Shown: one piece after another, positions 7,028 to 15,330 of the stretch
Position numbering within the stretch: position 1 is the first letter of the stretch
How the letters are laid out: each line of letters begins with the position of its first letter
Origin: Lachnospiraceae bacterium UBA3821
GTDB lineage: Bacteria; Bacillota; Clostridia; Lachnospirales; Lachnospiraceae
Assembly (NCBI GenBank): GCA_002368865.1
Contig: DFDT01000146.1
Coordinates: forward strand, 1 to 17,594
Reading direction: 5' to 3'
Length of the DNA: 17,594 nt
Made by a program: the position numbers and the translations under genes
The notes under the pieces: model-generated
What the model was told of the DNA's origin: nothing
The model's input: only the letters and a program-made list of their open reading frames with translations
The model's database searches: none

Positions 7028-9514
7028 ATGACAGGATCGGAATTTAAGAAATTGGCGCAGGATCGATTTATTTATCTGGACGGGGCAACAGGCTCCAATC
7101 TGGTAAAGGCAGGGATGCCTTCCGGCGTCTGCCCTGAGCAATGGATTTTAGAGCATCCGGATGTTATGCAGAAATTGCAGGAAGATTATGTGAAAGCCGG
7201 TACGGACATTCTGTATGCCCCAACTTTTACAGCGAACCGGATCAAATTGGCAGAGTACGGACTGGCTGACCGAATGGAAGATATGATCCGTGAATTGGTA
7301 GCAATTTCCCGGCGGGCGGCGGATACGTCTGCGGATCGGAAAGTTTATATTGCCGGAGATCTGACCATGACGGGGGAGCAATTGCGCCCCATGGGAAAAA
7401 TGGAACTTGAGACATTGATCGATGTCTATAAAGAGCAAATACGGTACCTGGTGGCTGCAGGGGTGGATCTGATCGTGGTGGAGACGATGATGAGCCTTGC
7501 GGAAACCCGGGCGGCGCTGATCGCAGCGAAGGAAGTCTGTGATCTACCGGTGATGGTAACCTTTACTTTTGAGCCGGAGGGCAGAATGCTTTACGGGACG
7601 GATGCCCGTACTGCGGCGATTGTTGCGGAGAGTCTGGGCGCCTGTGCGGTGGGTGCGAACTGCTCGACCGGACCGGATAAAATGCAGCAGGTGATCAAAG
7701 AGATTGCCGAGGTCACCACAATCCCGGTGATTGCAAAGCCGAATGCCGGTTTGCCGCTACTGGATCAGAACGGAAATACCTATTACGGTATGGGGGCGGA
7801 GGAATTCGGTGAGCAGATGGAGCTGCTGGTGGCCCAGGGAGCCGCTGTGCTCGGCGGCTGCTGTGGAACAACACCTGCGCATATCCGCGCTGCTTATGAG
7901 CGGTTCGGAAAAGAAAAGAAGCTAAATGTAGCCAGAAGACCTAAAGGGGTGCGATATCTTACCAGTGAAAGAATGACGGTTGCATTTGGGTTGGATGATC
8001 CGTTTATGGTAGTGGGAGAACGGATCAATCCCACAGGAAAAAAAGCTTTGCAGGCGGAACTGCGGGAGGGCAATACGGACAGAGTGCTGCAGTTTGCGGA
8101 GGAGCAGGAGGCCTGCGGCGCACAGATCCTGGATGTCAATATGGGAATGAGCGGCATTGATGAGAAAGCTATGATGCTGCGGGTGATCGAGGAGGTCAGT
8201 GGCGTCACAAATCTGCCCCTTTCTCTCGATTCCAGCCATGTGGATGTTTTGGAGGCTGCACTGAGAGCCTATCCGGGCAGAGCCCTGGTCAATTCCGTCT
8301 CTTATGAGAAAGCGAAATTCGAGGAGCTTTTGCCTATCGTGGCAAAGTACGGTGCAATGTTTATCCTGTTGCCGCTTTCGGACAAGGGGTTGCCGGAAAA
8401 TCTGGATGAGAAAAAGGAGATCATCCGGAAAGTCAGCGAAGGTGCGTTCTCGTTAGGTATGCGGCGGGAAGACATCGTGGTGGACGGCTTGGTGGCAACG
8501 GTAGGCGCAAATAAGAAAGCAGGATTGGAAACGTTGGAAACGATCCGTTTTTGCAAAGAACAGGGTTTTGCAACCATCTGCGGACTGTCCAATATTTCTT
8601 TCGGTATGCCGGAGAGAAGTTTTGTAAATACAGCGTTTTTATCGCTGGCGATCAAAGAGGGTCTGACTATGGCGATCGCCAATCCTTCGCAGGAAATGCT
8701 GATGTGCTGCGCATTTGCAACGGATTTGCTTCTTGCCAAAGAAGGCGCAGATTTAAGATACATTGAGTATTCTGCCGTGGCCAAGGAACGGCGGGAAGAA
8801 AAAGAGCGGAAAGCAGCGCTGGAAGCCAAGAAGGTGACTGTATCGGAGGCGGTTGTTCCTGCGGACCAACCCATGAAATCCGAATCCGGAAATGCGTTGC
8901 ATAACGCGGTTTTAAAAGGAAATCGCAACGGAATCGCCAAGCTGACGCAGGCGGCTTTGGATGCCGGAGAGACGCCGGACGCGCTGTTGAATGAGGTTCT
9001 GCTGCCGGCAATCAATCTGGTCGGAGAGTATTTTGACAAAGGAAAATATTTTCTGCCGCAGCTGATCGCCAGTGCGGAAGCGATGAAAAATTCCATCGCT
9101 GTTCTGGAACCGCTGCTCCTGCAGGAGACCGAAAACCAGAATAAACCGGTGGTGGTGATCGCGACTGTGGAAGGAGACATTCATGATATCGGCAAAAACC
9201 TGGTGGCACTGATGTTGAAAAACTATGGTTTTCAGGTGATTGATCTGGGCAAGGATGTGCCGGCGGAGACCATTTTGCACACGGCAAAAGAACATAACGC
9301 GCAGATCATTGCGCTTTCCGCGTTGATGACCACTACAATGCAAAGAATGCGGGAAGTCATTACGGAGGCGAAGAAAGCCGGCGTTTCCTCCAAGGTGATG
9401 ATCGGAGGTGCGGTGATCACGCAGGAATATGCGGATGAGATCGGAGCGGACGGATATTCCAAAGATGCAGCCGAGGCGGTAAAATTAGCAAAACGCTTGA
9501 ATGGACAGGGGTAA
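7028..9514 (+). CDS. metH: Cobalamin-dependent methionine synthase, short form without reactivation domain
   Basis: MetH moves the methyl group of methyltetrahydrofolate to homocysteine through a cobalamin cofactor. Of 828 residues, about 1-295 are the homocysteine domain with zinc ligands C212 (GANCSTGP) and C278/C279 (GGCCGTTPAH). About 320-580 are the pterin-binding domain (VVGERINPTGKKAL, LDVNMGM, LSLDSSH). About 620-695 are the four-helix cap, and 705-825 the B12 domain with D717-x-H719-x-x-G722, where His719 is the lower axial ligand, and SALMTTT at 764-770. A charged linker lies at about 583-605. The chain ends directly after the B12 domain, whereas E. coli MetH (1227 residues) continues into an AdoMet-dependent activation domain. 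Rescue of oxidised cobalamin must therefore come from another protein, not seen here. It has its own promoter and no riboswitch in the leader. Confidence 0.95.
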   Translation: MTGSEFKKLAQDRFIYLDGATGSNLVKAGMPSGVCPEQWILEHPDVMQKLQEDYVKAGTDILYAPTFTANRIKLAEYGLADRMEDMIRELVAISRRAADTSADRKVYIAGDLTMTGEQLRPMGKMELETLIDVYKEQIRYLVAAGVDLIVVETMMSLAETRAALIAAKEVCDLPVMVTFTFEPEGRMLYGTDARTAAIVAESLGACAVGANCSTGPDKMQQVIKEIAEVTTIPVIAKPNAGLPLLDQNGNTYYGMGAEEFGEQMELLVAQGAAVLGGCCGTTPAHIRAAYERFGKEKKLNVARRPKGVRYLTSERMTVAFGLDDPFMVVGERINPTGKKALQAELREGNTDRVLQFAEEQEACGAQILDVNMGMSGIDEKAMMLRVIEEVSGVTNLPLSLDSSHVDVLEAALRAYPGRALVNSVSYEKAKFEELLPIVAKYGAMFILLPLSDKGLPENLDEKKEIIRKVSEGAFSLGMRREDIVVDGLVATVGANKKAGLETLETIRFCKEQGFATICGLSNISFGMPERSFVNTAFLSLAIKEGLTMAIANPSQEMLMCCAFATDLLLAKEGADLRYIEYSAVAKERREEKERKAALEAKKVTVSEAVVPADQPMKSESGNALHNAVLKGNRNGIAKLTQAALDAGETPDALLNEVLLPAINLVGEYFDKGKYFLPQLIASAEAMKNSIAVLEPLLLQETENQNKPVVVIATVEGDIHDIGKNLVALMLKNYGFQVIDLGKDVPAETILHTAKEHNAQIIALSALMTTTMQRMREVITEAKKAGVSSKVMIGGAVITQEYADEIGADGYSKDAAEAVKLAKRLNGQG

Positions 9515-9526
9515 ATATGTTATAAT
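9497..9526 (+). promoter_or_regulatory. Extended -10 promoter for the ilvB operon, -35 inside metH
   Basis: TTGAAT at 9497-9502 lies in the last codons of metH. An 18-base spacer leads to TATAAT at 9521-9526, preceded by TGT (extended -10). The start of transcription would be near 9533, about 33 bases before the ATG at 9566, so there is no room for a T-box or a leucine/valine attenuator. It also rules out the TTG at 9539 as the ilvB start. Confidence 0.75.
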
Positions 9527-9565
9527 TAATAAATTTAGTTGATAGGGTTGCAGGGAGGAAATAAA

Positions 9566-11182
9566 ATGATCGGAGCAGATGCGATTGTAAAATGTCTGGA
9601 GGCGGAAGGAGTTACCACGGTATTCGGTTATCCCGGCGTTGCAATCTGTCCTTTTTATAACAGTATTTTGAATTCGGACATTCGGACCGTGCTGATCCGC
9701 ACGGAACAAAATGCGGCACACGCGGCCAGCGGTATGGCGCGCTTGACCGGAAAACCCGGCGTTTGCGCCGTGACCAGCGGACCCGGCGCGACCAATCTGA
9801 TCACGGGAATTGCCACCGCTTTTGCGGACAGCATTCCTCTGATCTGTATCACCGGACAGGTGAACAGTGAGCTGCTGGGCAGTGATGTGTTTCAGGAGGC
9901 AGATATTACGGGTGCAGCTGAATCGTTTGTAAAATACAGTTATCTGGTGCGGGATGCAGAAGAAATCCCCAGGATCTTCAAAGAGGCGTTTCACATTGCG
10001 AATACAGGACGAAAAGGTCCTGTGTTGATCGATATCCCCATTGATGTACAGAACGCAGTATGCAACAAATTCAAATACCCCGAAGAAGTGTCGCTTCGCA
10101 CCTATAAACCGACCGTGAAGGGCAATATGGCTCAGATCAAAAAAGTTATCAAAGGCCTGGAGAAGGCAAAACGTCCGCTGATCTGTGCAGGCGGCGGCGT
10201 GCTGATCGGCGAGGCGGAACATAAACTGCGGGAGTTTGCGGAAAAACATAATATCCCTGTGGTTTCTACCATGATGGGAATCGGCGCCATGCCCACCAGA
10301 CACCCGTTGTATTTCGGAATGGTGGGAAATAACGGAAGAGCTTATGCGAACCGTGCCATGAATGAATCCGATATGTTGCTGATGGTGGGCGCCAGAGTGG
10401 CGGATCGGGCGGTAAATCAGCCGGAGGTGATCACGCGCAACAAGGTTTTGGTACATATGGATGTGGACCCGGCGGAAATCGGAAAGAATGCAGGCCCGAC
10501 CATCCCTTTGGTGGGCGACGTAGGACATATTTTTGATGACCTTTTGGCGGAAGAGTTCGAGACGGATTCTGCGGAATGGCTTGAAACCTTGGCACAGTAC
10601 AGAGCATCCATGCCGATCAAACGAAATCCCAATCCGAAATATGTGGATCCGGCAAAATTTATCACCATGTTGTCCGAGTCCATGAAGGATGATGCAGTCT
10701 ATGTGGCGGATGTGGGACAAAATCAGATATGGTCCTGTACCTATCATATCGTGAAAAACGGCAGATTTCTCACTTCCGGCGGTATGGGAACCATGGGATA
10801 CTCCATTCCGGCGGCAATGGGGGCAAAGGCAGCCTGCATGGACAGGCAGGTGATCGCGGTATGCGGGGATGGTTCTTTCCAGATGTCTATGATGGAACTG
10901 GCAACCATGCGCCAGCATAAGATCCCGGTTAAGATCATTGTTTTAAAGAACGGCTATCTGGGAATGGTCAGAGAGTATCAGCATTATACCTACAAAGACA
11001 ATTACTCGGTTGTGGACTTGAGCGGCAGCCCTGATCTGGAAAAGCTTGCAGCGGCTTATGATCTTCCTTTTCTGCGTTTGGAAAATATGGAGAAGGCCCA
11101 GGAAACCATTGATGCATTTCTCAAGGATGATGGTTCGGTGCTTTTGGAATGTGTGATCGATCCCATGGATCTGGTGAAATAA
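9566..11182 (+). CDS. ilvB: Acetolactate synthase large subunit, atypical
   Basis: This enzyme uses thiamine diphosphate to join two pyruvates into acetolactate (valine, leucine), or pyruvate and 2-oxobutyrate into acetohydroxybutyrate (isoleucine). From the ATG at 9566, with AGGGAGGAA directly upstream, it has 538 residues. Visible are the catalytic Glu47 in RTEQNAAHAA, SGPGATN at 71-77, GSDVFQEADI near 105-114 and the cofactor motif from GDGSFQ (D435) to N462 in LKNGYLGMV. Two features are unusual. The segment usually reading GMVRQWQ is GMVREYQ, with Tyr471 at the Trp that favours 2-oxobutyrate in E. coli AHAS II (Trp464). The chain also stops at LECVIDPMDLVK, without the normal VxPMVPPG-type tail that closes over the active site. 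A small-subunit gene follows 19 bases later, so a biosynthetic or regulated role is still the best call. A catabolic role is the alternative. Confidence 0.88.
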   Translation: MIGADAIVKCLEAEGVTTVFGYPGVAICPFYNSILNSDIRTVLIRTEQNAAHAASGMARLTGKPGVCAVTSGPGATNLITGIATAFADSIPLICITGQVNSELLGSDVFQEADITGAAESFVKYSYLVRDAEEIPRIFKEAFHIANTGRKGPVLIDIPIDVQNAVCNKFKYPEEVSLRTYKPTVKGNMAQIKKVIKGLEKAKRPLICAGGGVLIGEAEHKLREFAEKHNIPVVSTMMGIGAMPTRHPLYFGMVGNNGRAYANRAMNESDMLLMVGARVADRAVNQPEVITRNKVLVHMDVDPAEIGKNAGPTIPLVGDVGHIFDDLLAEEFETDSAEWLETLAQYRASMPIKRNPNPKYVDPAKFITMLSESMKDDAVYVADVGQNQIWSCTYHIVKNGRFLTSGGMGTMGYSIPAAMGAKAACMDRQVIAVCGDGSFQMSMMELATMRQHKIPVKIIVLKNGYLGMVREYQHYTYKDNYSVVDLSGSPDLEKLAAAYDLPFLRLENMEKAQETIDAFLKDDGSVLLECVIDPMDLVK

Positions 11183-11201
11183 CGCGGAAGGGGGCACGAA
11201 G

Positions 11202-11693
11202 ATGAAAAAGCAAATATATTCTGTACTGGTAGAAAACCGCTCCGGCGTGCTCTGCAAGGTGGCCGGACTTTTTTCCAGAAGATGTTTCAATATTGATTCT
11301 CTCGCTGTGGGAGAGACGGAGATCGGGGATGTATCCCGCATGACGATCGTATCCAGCGGAGACGAGCGGACCATTGAGCAGATTGAGAAGCAGCTGAATA
11401 AAAAGCTGGATGTGATAAAGGTCAAGACTTTTGAAGAACAGCAGTGTATTTCCAGAGAACTGATGCTGATCAAGGTGAAATATAATAAAGGGAACCGCCG
11501 GGACATCACAGAGCTGTGCGATATTATGAAGGCACAGATTGTAGATATGTCAAAGCACTATATGATGATTCAGGTCTGCGATACACCGGAACGCATTAAA
11601 GTGATGTTGTCGCTGCTGCAGTCGGTCAGCGTCGTGGAAGTTGCGAGAACCGGGACGTTAGCACTTTCAAAATGTATGGAACAGGAAGACTGA
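11202..11693 (+). CDS. ilvN: Acetolactate synthase regulatory (small) subunit, copy 1
   Basis: The small subunit raises activity and gives valine feedback control of the large subunit. It has 163 residues, the usual size: an N-terminal ACT domain at about 3-77 (SVLVENRSGVLCKVAGLFSR) and a C-terminal ALS_ss_C-like domain at about 84-158 ending VVEVARTGTLALS. Gly15 and Asn30 occupy the positions of E. coli IlvH Gly14 and Asn29, known valine-response sites. The loop reads RRCFNID rather than the canonical RRGYNIE, so this copy is the more divergent of the two in the window. GAAGGGGG at 11187-11194 is the ribosome site. With ilvB 19 bases upstream, they are clearly a pair. The response regulator follows after 13 bases with no terminator between. 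Confidence 0.9.
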   Translation: MKKQIYSVLVENRSGVLCKVAGLFSRRCFNIDSLAVGETEIGDVSRMTIVSSGDERTIEQIEKQLNKKLDVIKVKTFEEQQCISRELMLIKVKYNKGNRRDITELCDIMKAQIVDMSKHYMMIQVCDTPERIKVMLSLLQSVSVVEVARTGTLALSKCMEQED

Positions 11694-11706
11694 GGGGGAT
11701 CAGGAT

Positions 11707-12564
11707 ATGGCAGAGAAAAGGAAAAAAAGAATTTTACTGATGGGCGATAATGAGGCCATGATCGATGATATGTTTTCCATGCTGGCAACCTATTATGATC
11801 TGGTGACCAGTTCAATCCGTCTGGAGGATATGGAAAACCATATGACTTTTTTTGAGCCGGACCTGCTTCTATTGGCGACTGCGGGAGAAGGCAAAAACAT
11901 GCAAAAGGTTGTCACGTTGAAGAGACGGTTGACAAGAGAGAATATTATTTTTGCGGTATTCGGTTCACAGGAAACCTGCCATAATTTTCAAAAAATATCG
12001 GGAGCCATGGCGGATCTGATCCTGGCAAGGCCTATTACGGCTGATAAGATCCGGGAATTGATTGAAGAGAAATTGGAAGAAGCTGAATTGTTAAAGGAAC
12101 CGGGTGGTGCAGTTCCCGGAAAAACATCACAGGGGAGTGTTTCGATTCAATCCTTGATTCCGGGGCTTGGCGATGTGGCAGAGACACCGGCGTCGGCCGA
12201 AAATGTCAGAAAACATGTACTTGTGATTGACGATGATCCCATGATGCTGAAGATCGTAAAGGATCATCTCCATGACAACTATGATGTGGCGACTGCGGTC
12301 AGCGGCAAGGTCGCATATAAATTTCTGGAAAAGAAAAAGACGGATATCATTTTGCTCGACTATGAGATGCCCGGTGAAAACGGCCCGGCAGTTTTGAAAA
12401 ATCTGCGACAGAATCCGGAGATTGCATCGATTCCCGTTATCTTTCTGACCGGTGTGGCGGATCGCGACAAGATCAGAGAGGTATTGTCGCTGAAGCCGCA
12501 GGGATATCTGCTGAAGCCGATCGACAAAGAAAAGCTTTTGGGAACTTTGGATAAGTTTATTTAG
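11707..12564 (+). CDS. Response regulator with a degenerate and an intact receiver domain
   Basis: A 285-residue cytosolic protein with no DNA-binding output domain. The C-terminal receiver (about 168-285) has the acid cluster D175-D177, phospho-acceptor D218 in LLDYEMPG, T248 in IFLTG and K270 in LLKPID, so it should accept phosphate. The N-terminal part (about 7-122) has the same order of strands and helices (RILLMGDNE, PDLLLLAT, IIFAVFGS, LILARPI), but the phospho-acceptor position is Ala57, the Thr position is Gly86 and the Lys is Arg108: a pseudo-receiver. A linker (125-165) rich in Gly, Pro and Ser joins them. GAGGGGG at 11692-11698 is the ribosome site, overlapping the end of ilvN. The kinase gene starts 12 bases later, making it the likely partner. 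Output is probably by protein contact. Confidence 0.85.
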   Translation: MAEKRKKRILLMGDNEAMIDDMFSMLATYYDLVTSSIRLEDMENHMTFFEPDLLLLATAGEGKNMQKVVTLKRRLTRENIIFAVFGSQETCHNFQKISGAMADLILARPITADKIRELIEEKLEEAELLKEPGGAVPGKTSQGSVSIQSLIPGLGDVAETPASAENVRKHVLVIDDDPMMLKIVKDHLHDNYDVATAVSGKVAYKFLEKKKTDIILLDYEMPGENGPAVLKNLRQNPEIASIPVIFLTGVADRDKIREVLSLKPQGYLLKPIDKEKLLGTLDKFI

Positions 12565-12576
12565 TAGGAGGACGCT

Positions 12577-15330
12577 ATGGCGGACACGAGAGAAATTGAT
12601 CCGAGAGAACTGGATGACTTATATTTGACAGATCTGATGCCTGCGGATGTGTTACAGAGAATTCAGGACGCTTTTTCCGATATGTCAGGATTGGCGGCGC
12701 TTACCACAGATGCCAAGGGTAAGGCCGTGACAAAAGGCTCTAATTTTACCGAATACTGTATGGAGAGGATCCGGACAAATCCGACCGGCTGCGCCCGCTG
12801 TGAGCAATGCGATAAAATGGGTGCAGTCACTTCCATGAACGCCGGGCACGCCACAACTTATCGCTGTCATTCCGGATTGGTGGATTTTGCAGCGCCTATC
12901 ATGGTGAAAGGCAAGATGATCGGCTCGTTTATCGGTGGACAGGTTTTGCCGGAGCCCCCGGAAGAGGAGAAGATCAAAGGGGTTGCCAAGGAACTGGGGA
13001 TTGATGCGGATGCATTATGGGAAGCTGCCCAAAAAGTACCGGTTCGTTCTCCTTATGATATTGATATGAGGGCGAATTTCCTGTATGTGCTTGCGGATGT
13101 ATTGTCGGAGATGGCATACAGCAGCTATATGGCAGTGAAGGCCGGGGAAGAGATTGAGCGGGCAGCGCATATGAAATCGGATTTCCTTGCCAATATGAGC
13201 CATGAGATCCGTACACCCATGAATGCGGTGATTGGTCTGGCCGAGATGGCACTTCGTGAGAATCTGCCGCCTCTGGCAAAGGAATATATCAATCAGATCA
13301 AGACATCAGGCAGATCACTGCTGAATATTATCAATGATATTCTGGATTTCTCTAAGATCGAATCCGGTAAGATGGACATTATCCCGGTGGAGTATGAGAC
13401 GCTTTCCATCATCAATGATGTGGCAAATATGATGCAGGTGAAATTGAAGGACAAAGATGTGGAACTCCTTCTGGATATCAATCCGAATTTTCCTGCGTAT
13501 GTGGAAGGAGATAATCTGCGTATCAAGCAGGTATTGACCAATATCGTCAATAATGCCCTCAAGTTCACCAACAGCGGACATGTAAAGATTCGCATGGATT
13601 TTTCCAATATAGACGAGGATCATATCAAACTCCGTTTCTTTGTGGAAGATACCGGTATCGGTATTAAGGAGGAGGATATCGGTAAGCTGTTCCAGTCCTT
13701 TAATCAGGTGGACAGTAAGAGAAACCGTAATATAGAGGGTACCGGATTGGGACTCGCCATCAGCAAACAGCTGCTGACACTGATGGGAGGAAATATCAGC
13801 GTACAGAGTGTGTACGGGGAAGGTTCCATGTTTTATTTCTACCTGCCCCAGAAGGTGGTCGACCGTACCAAGGCTGTTACCATCAAAGAGCCGGACAGGA
13901 AATTTGTAATGTGCAACTTTAATAGTCTGGATCTGCGGACCCAATTTATGAAAGATATCGCGCGGTTTGGCGTGGCACATCAGGAGATGAAGGATTGGCA
14001 GGATGTGATCGAGCATCTGGAGCAATTCAAAGGTTCCAAACCGAAAGAGTTGTTTATTTTTACGGAGAAACATTGCCAGGATGACACCATGAATGAGATC
14101 CTGATGAAGTATCCGGATATCAATATGGTCATGGTGGAGGATTTCTTCATGGATGAGAAGTCCATGTTCCCGAATCTGCGGATTTTGAAAAAACCGCTTT
14201 CCGCCATTTTAATCGCAATGGTACTGAACGGCGATGAAGCGATCAGTGTGGACGGCGATGCGGATGCCTATACCATTGACTTTATTGCACCGGATGCCAA
14301 GATCCTTCTAGTAGATGATAATTCGATCAATCTGACTGTGGCGGAAGGATTGATGGAGCCCATGAAGATGCATGTGACTTCCGTGACCAGCGGTAAGGAA
14401 GCTTTGAAGCGGATCGAGAATGAACAGTATGATATTATTTTTATGGATCATATGATGCCGGAGTTGGACGGCGTGGAGACGACTCGTTTGATCAGACGTT
14501 TCCATCCGAATTACGACAATACGCCTATCATTGCGCTGACGGCCAATGCGATCGAGGGTGCCAAGGGGATGTTTTTGTCGGAAGGCATGCAGGATATTGT
14601 CACCAAACCCATCGAGGTCCGGTTCCTTGTGATGAAATTAAAACAGTGGCTGCCGCCTGAGAAGATAAAGAAAGCGACGGAGAAGGATAAGGAGGCTGCT
14701 GCGAGTCCGTCACCTGCAGGAAACGGTGAATTGGATCTGAATACGGCGGTGATCGCTGACCTTGACACGGCGTCGGCGCGACAGCTGCTCGGAAATGATA
14801 AGCTCTACCTGAATATTTTGAAGAAATTTTATGAGTCCATCGGAAATAAAGCGATGACGATCAAGAAGTTTTATGACGATCAGGACATTCATGCTTACAC
14901 GATCGCAGTGCATGCACTGAAGAGTGAAGCCAGACAGATCGGTGCGAAAGAACTGTCTGATATGGCTGCGGAGCTGGAGAAAGCCGGAAATGAAAATGAT
15001 ATGCGTATTATTCGTGAGAAGACGGCGCATGTATTGAAGAAATATCTGACTTATCAGCAGGATCTGAAACCGTTCTTCGGCGGTGGAGAGGAAGATGCAC
15101 AGTCAAAAGCAGAGATCGACGACGAAACGCTGCTGGAGCAGTTCGACAAGTTGGCGGCTGCGGTGGATGAGCTGGATATGGACGGCATGGAGGAAGTGTC
15201 TGACAAGCTGAAGGAGTACGGTTACAAAGGCGAAGAAGAAAAACTTTGCAAAGAACTGCTGGAGGCTATCTCAGAGATGGATGTAGACGCCTGTGTGGAG
15301 ATCATGGATAAATGGAAACAATTGCGGTAG
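12577..15330 (+). CDS. PocR-domain hybrid histidine kinase with receiver and HPt (phosphorelay)
   Basis: A 917-residue cytosolic kinase with no membrane segment. Residues about 12-185 form a PocR-type sensor with C61, the cluster C72-x2-C75-x2-C78 and C97 in YRCHSGLVDFAAPI. PocR domains are held to bind small hydrocarbon derivatives; Salmonella PocR answers to 1,2-propanediol. The HisKA box holds His209 in NMSHEIRTPMN. The ATPase domain shows NNALKF (325-330), D358 in VEDTGIGI and EGTGLGLAIS (387-396). Residues about 440-552 look like a pseudo-receiver: the acceptor position is Thr496, while KKP (538-540) is kept. A live receiver spans about 573-693: D580/D581, D624 in FMDHMMP, T655, K677. 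The HPt domain (about 718-825) has His779 in AVHALKSEAR. The last 70 residues are acidic helices with an internal repeat. AGGAGG is the ribosome site. It lies in the ilvB operon; the ligand is unknown. Confidence 0.9.
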   Translation: MADTREIDPRELDDLYLTDLMPADVLQRIQDAFSDMSGLAALTTDAKGKAVTKGSNFTEYCMERIRTNPTGCARCEQCDKMGAVTSMNAGHATTYRCHSGLVDFAAPIMVKGKMIGSFIGGQVLPEPPEEEKIKGVAKELGIDADALWEAAQKVPVRSPYDIDMRANFLYVLADVLSEMAYSSYMAVKAGEEIERAAHMKSDFLANMSHEIRTPMNAVIGLAEMALRENLPPLAKEYINQIKTSGRSLLNIINDILDFSKIESGKMDIIPVEYETLSIINDVANMMQVKLKDKDVELLLDINPNFPAYVEGDNLRIKQVLTNIVNNALKFTNSGHVKIRMDFSNIDEDHIKLRFFVEDTGIGIKEEDIGKLFQSFNQVDSKRNRNIEGTGLGLAISKQLLTLMGGNISVQSVYGEGSMFYFYLPQKVVDRTKAVTIKEPDRKFVMCNFNSLDLRTQFMKDIARFGVAHQEMKDWQDVIEHLEQFKGSKPKELFIFTEKHCQDDTMNEILMKYPDINMVMVEDFFMDEKSMFPNLRILKKPLSAILIAMVLNGDEAISVDGDADAYTIDFIAPDAKILLVDDNSINLTVAEGLMEPMKMHVTSVTSGKEALKRIENEQYDIIFMDHMMPELDGVETTRLIRRFHPNYDNTPIIALTANAIEGAKGMFLSEGMQDIVTKPIEVRFLVMKLKQWLPPEKIKKATEKDKEAAASPSPAGNGELDLNTAVIADLDTASARQLLGNDKLYLNILKKFYESIGNKAMTIKKFYDDQDIHAYTIAVHALKSEARQIGAKELSDMAAELEKAGNENDMRIIREKTAHVLKKYLTYQQDLKPFFGGGEEDAQSKAEIDDETLLEQFDKLAAAVDELDMDGMEEVSDKLKEYGYKGEEEKLCKELLEAISEMDVDACVEIMDKWKQLR

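Noticed and set aside
9539..9565. TTG at 9539 as the ilvB start
   Set aside because: It would place the ribosome site AGGGAGGAA inside the coding region and begin about 6 bases from the transcript start.
9515..9565. T-box or attenuator upstream of ilvB
   Set aside because: The leader is about 33 bases, without a specifier stem, antiterminator or leader peptide.
9485..10918. 477-codon open frame on the minus strand opposite ilvB
   Set aside because: It is antisense to a clearly conserved enzyme, its product is His/Arg-rich with no recognisable domain, and it has no ribosome site. It is a composition artefact.
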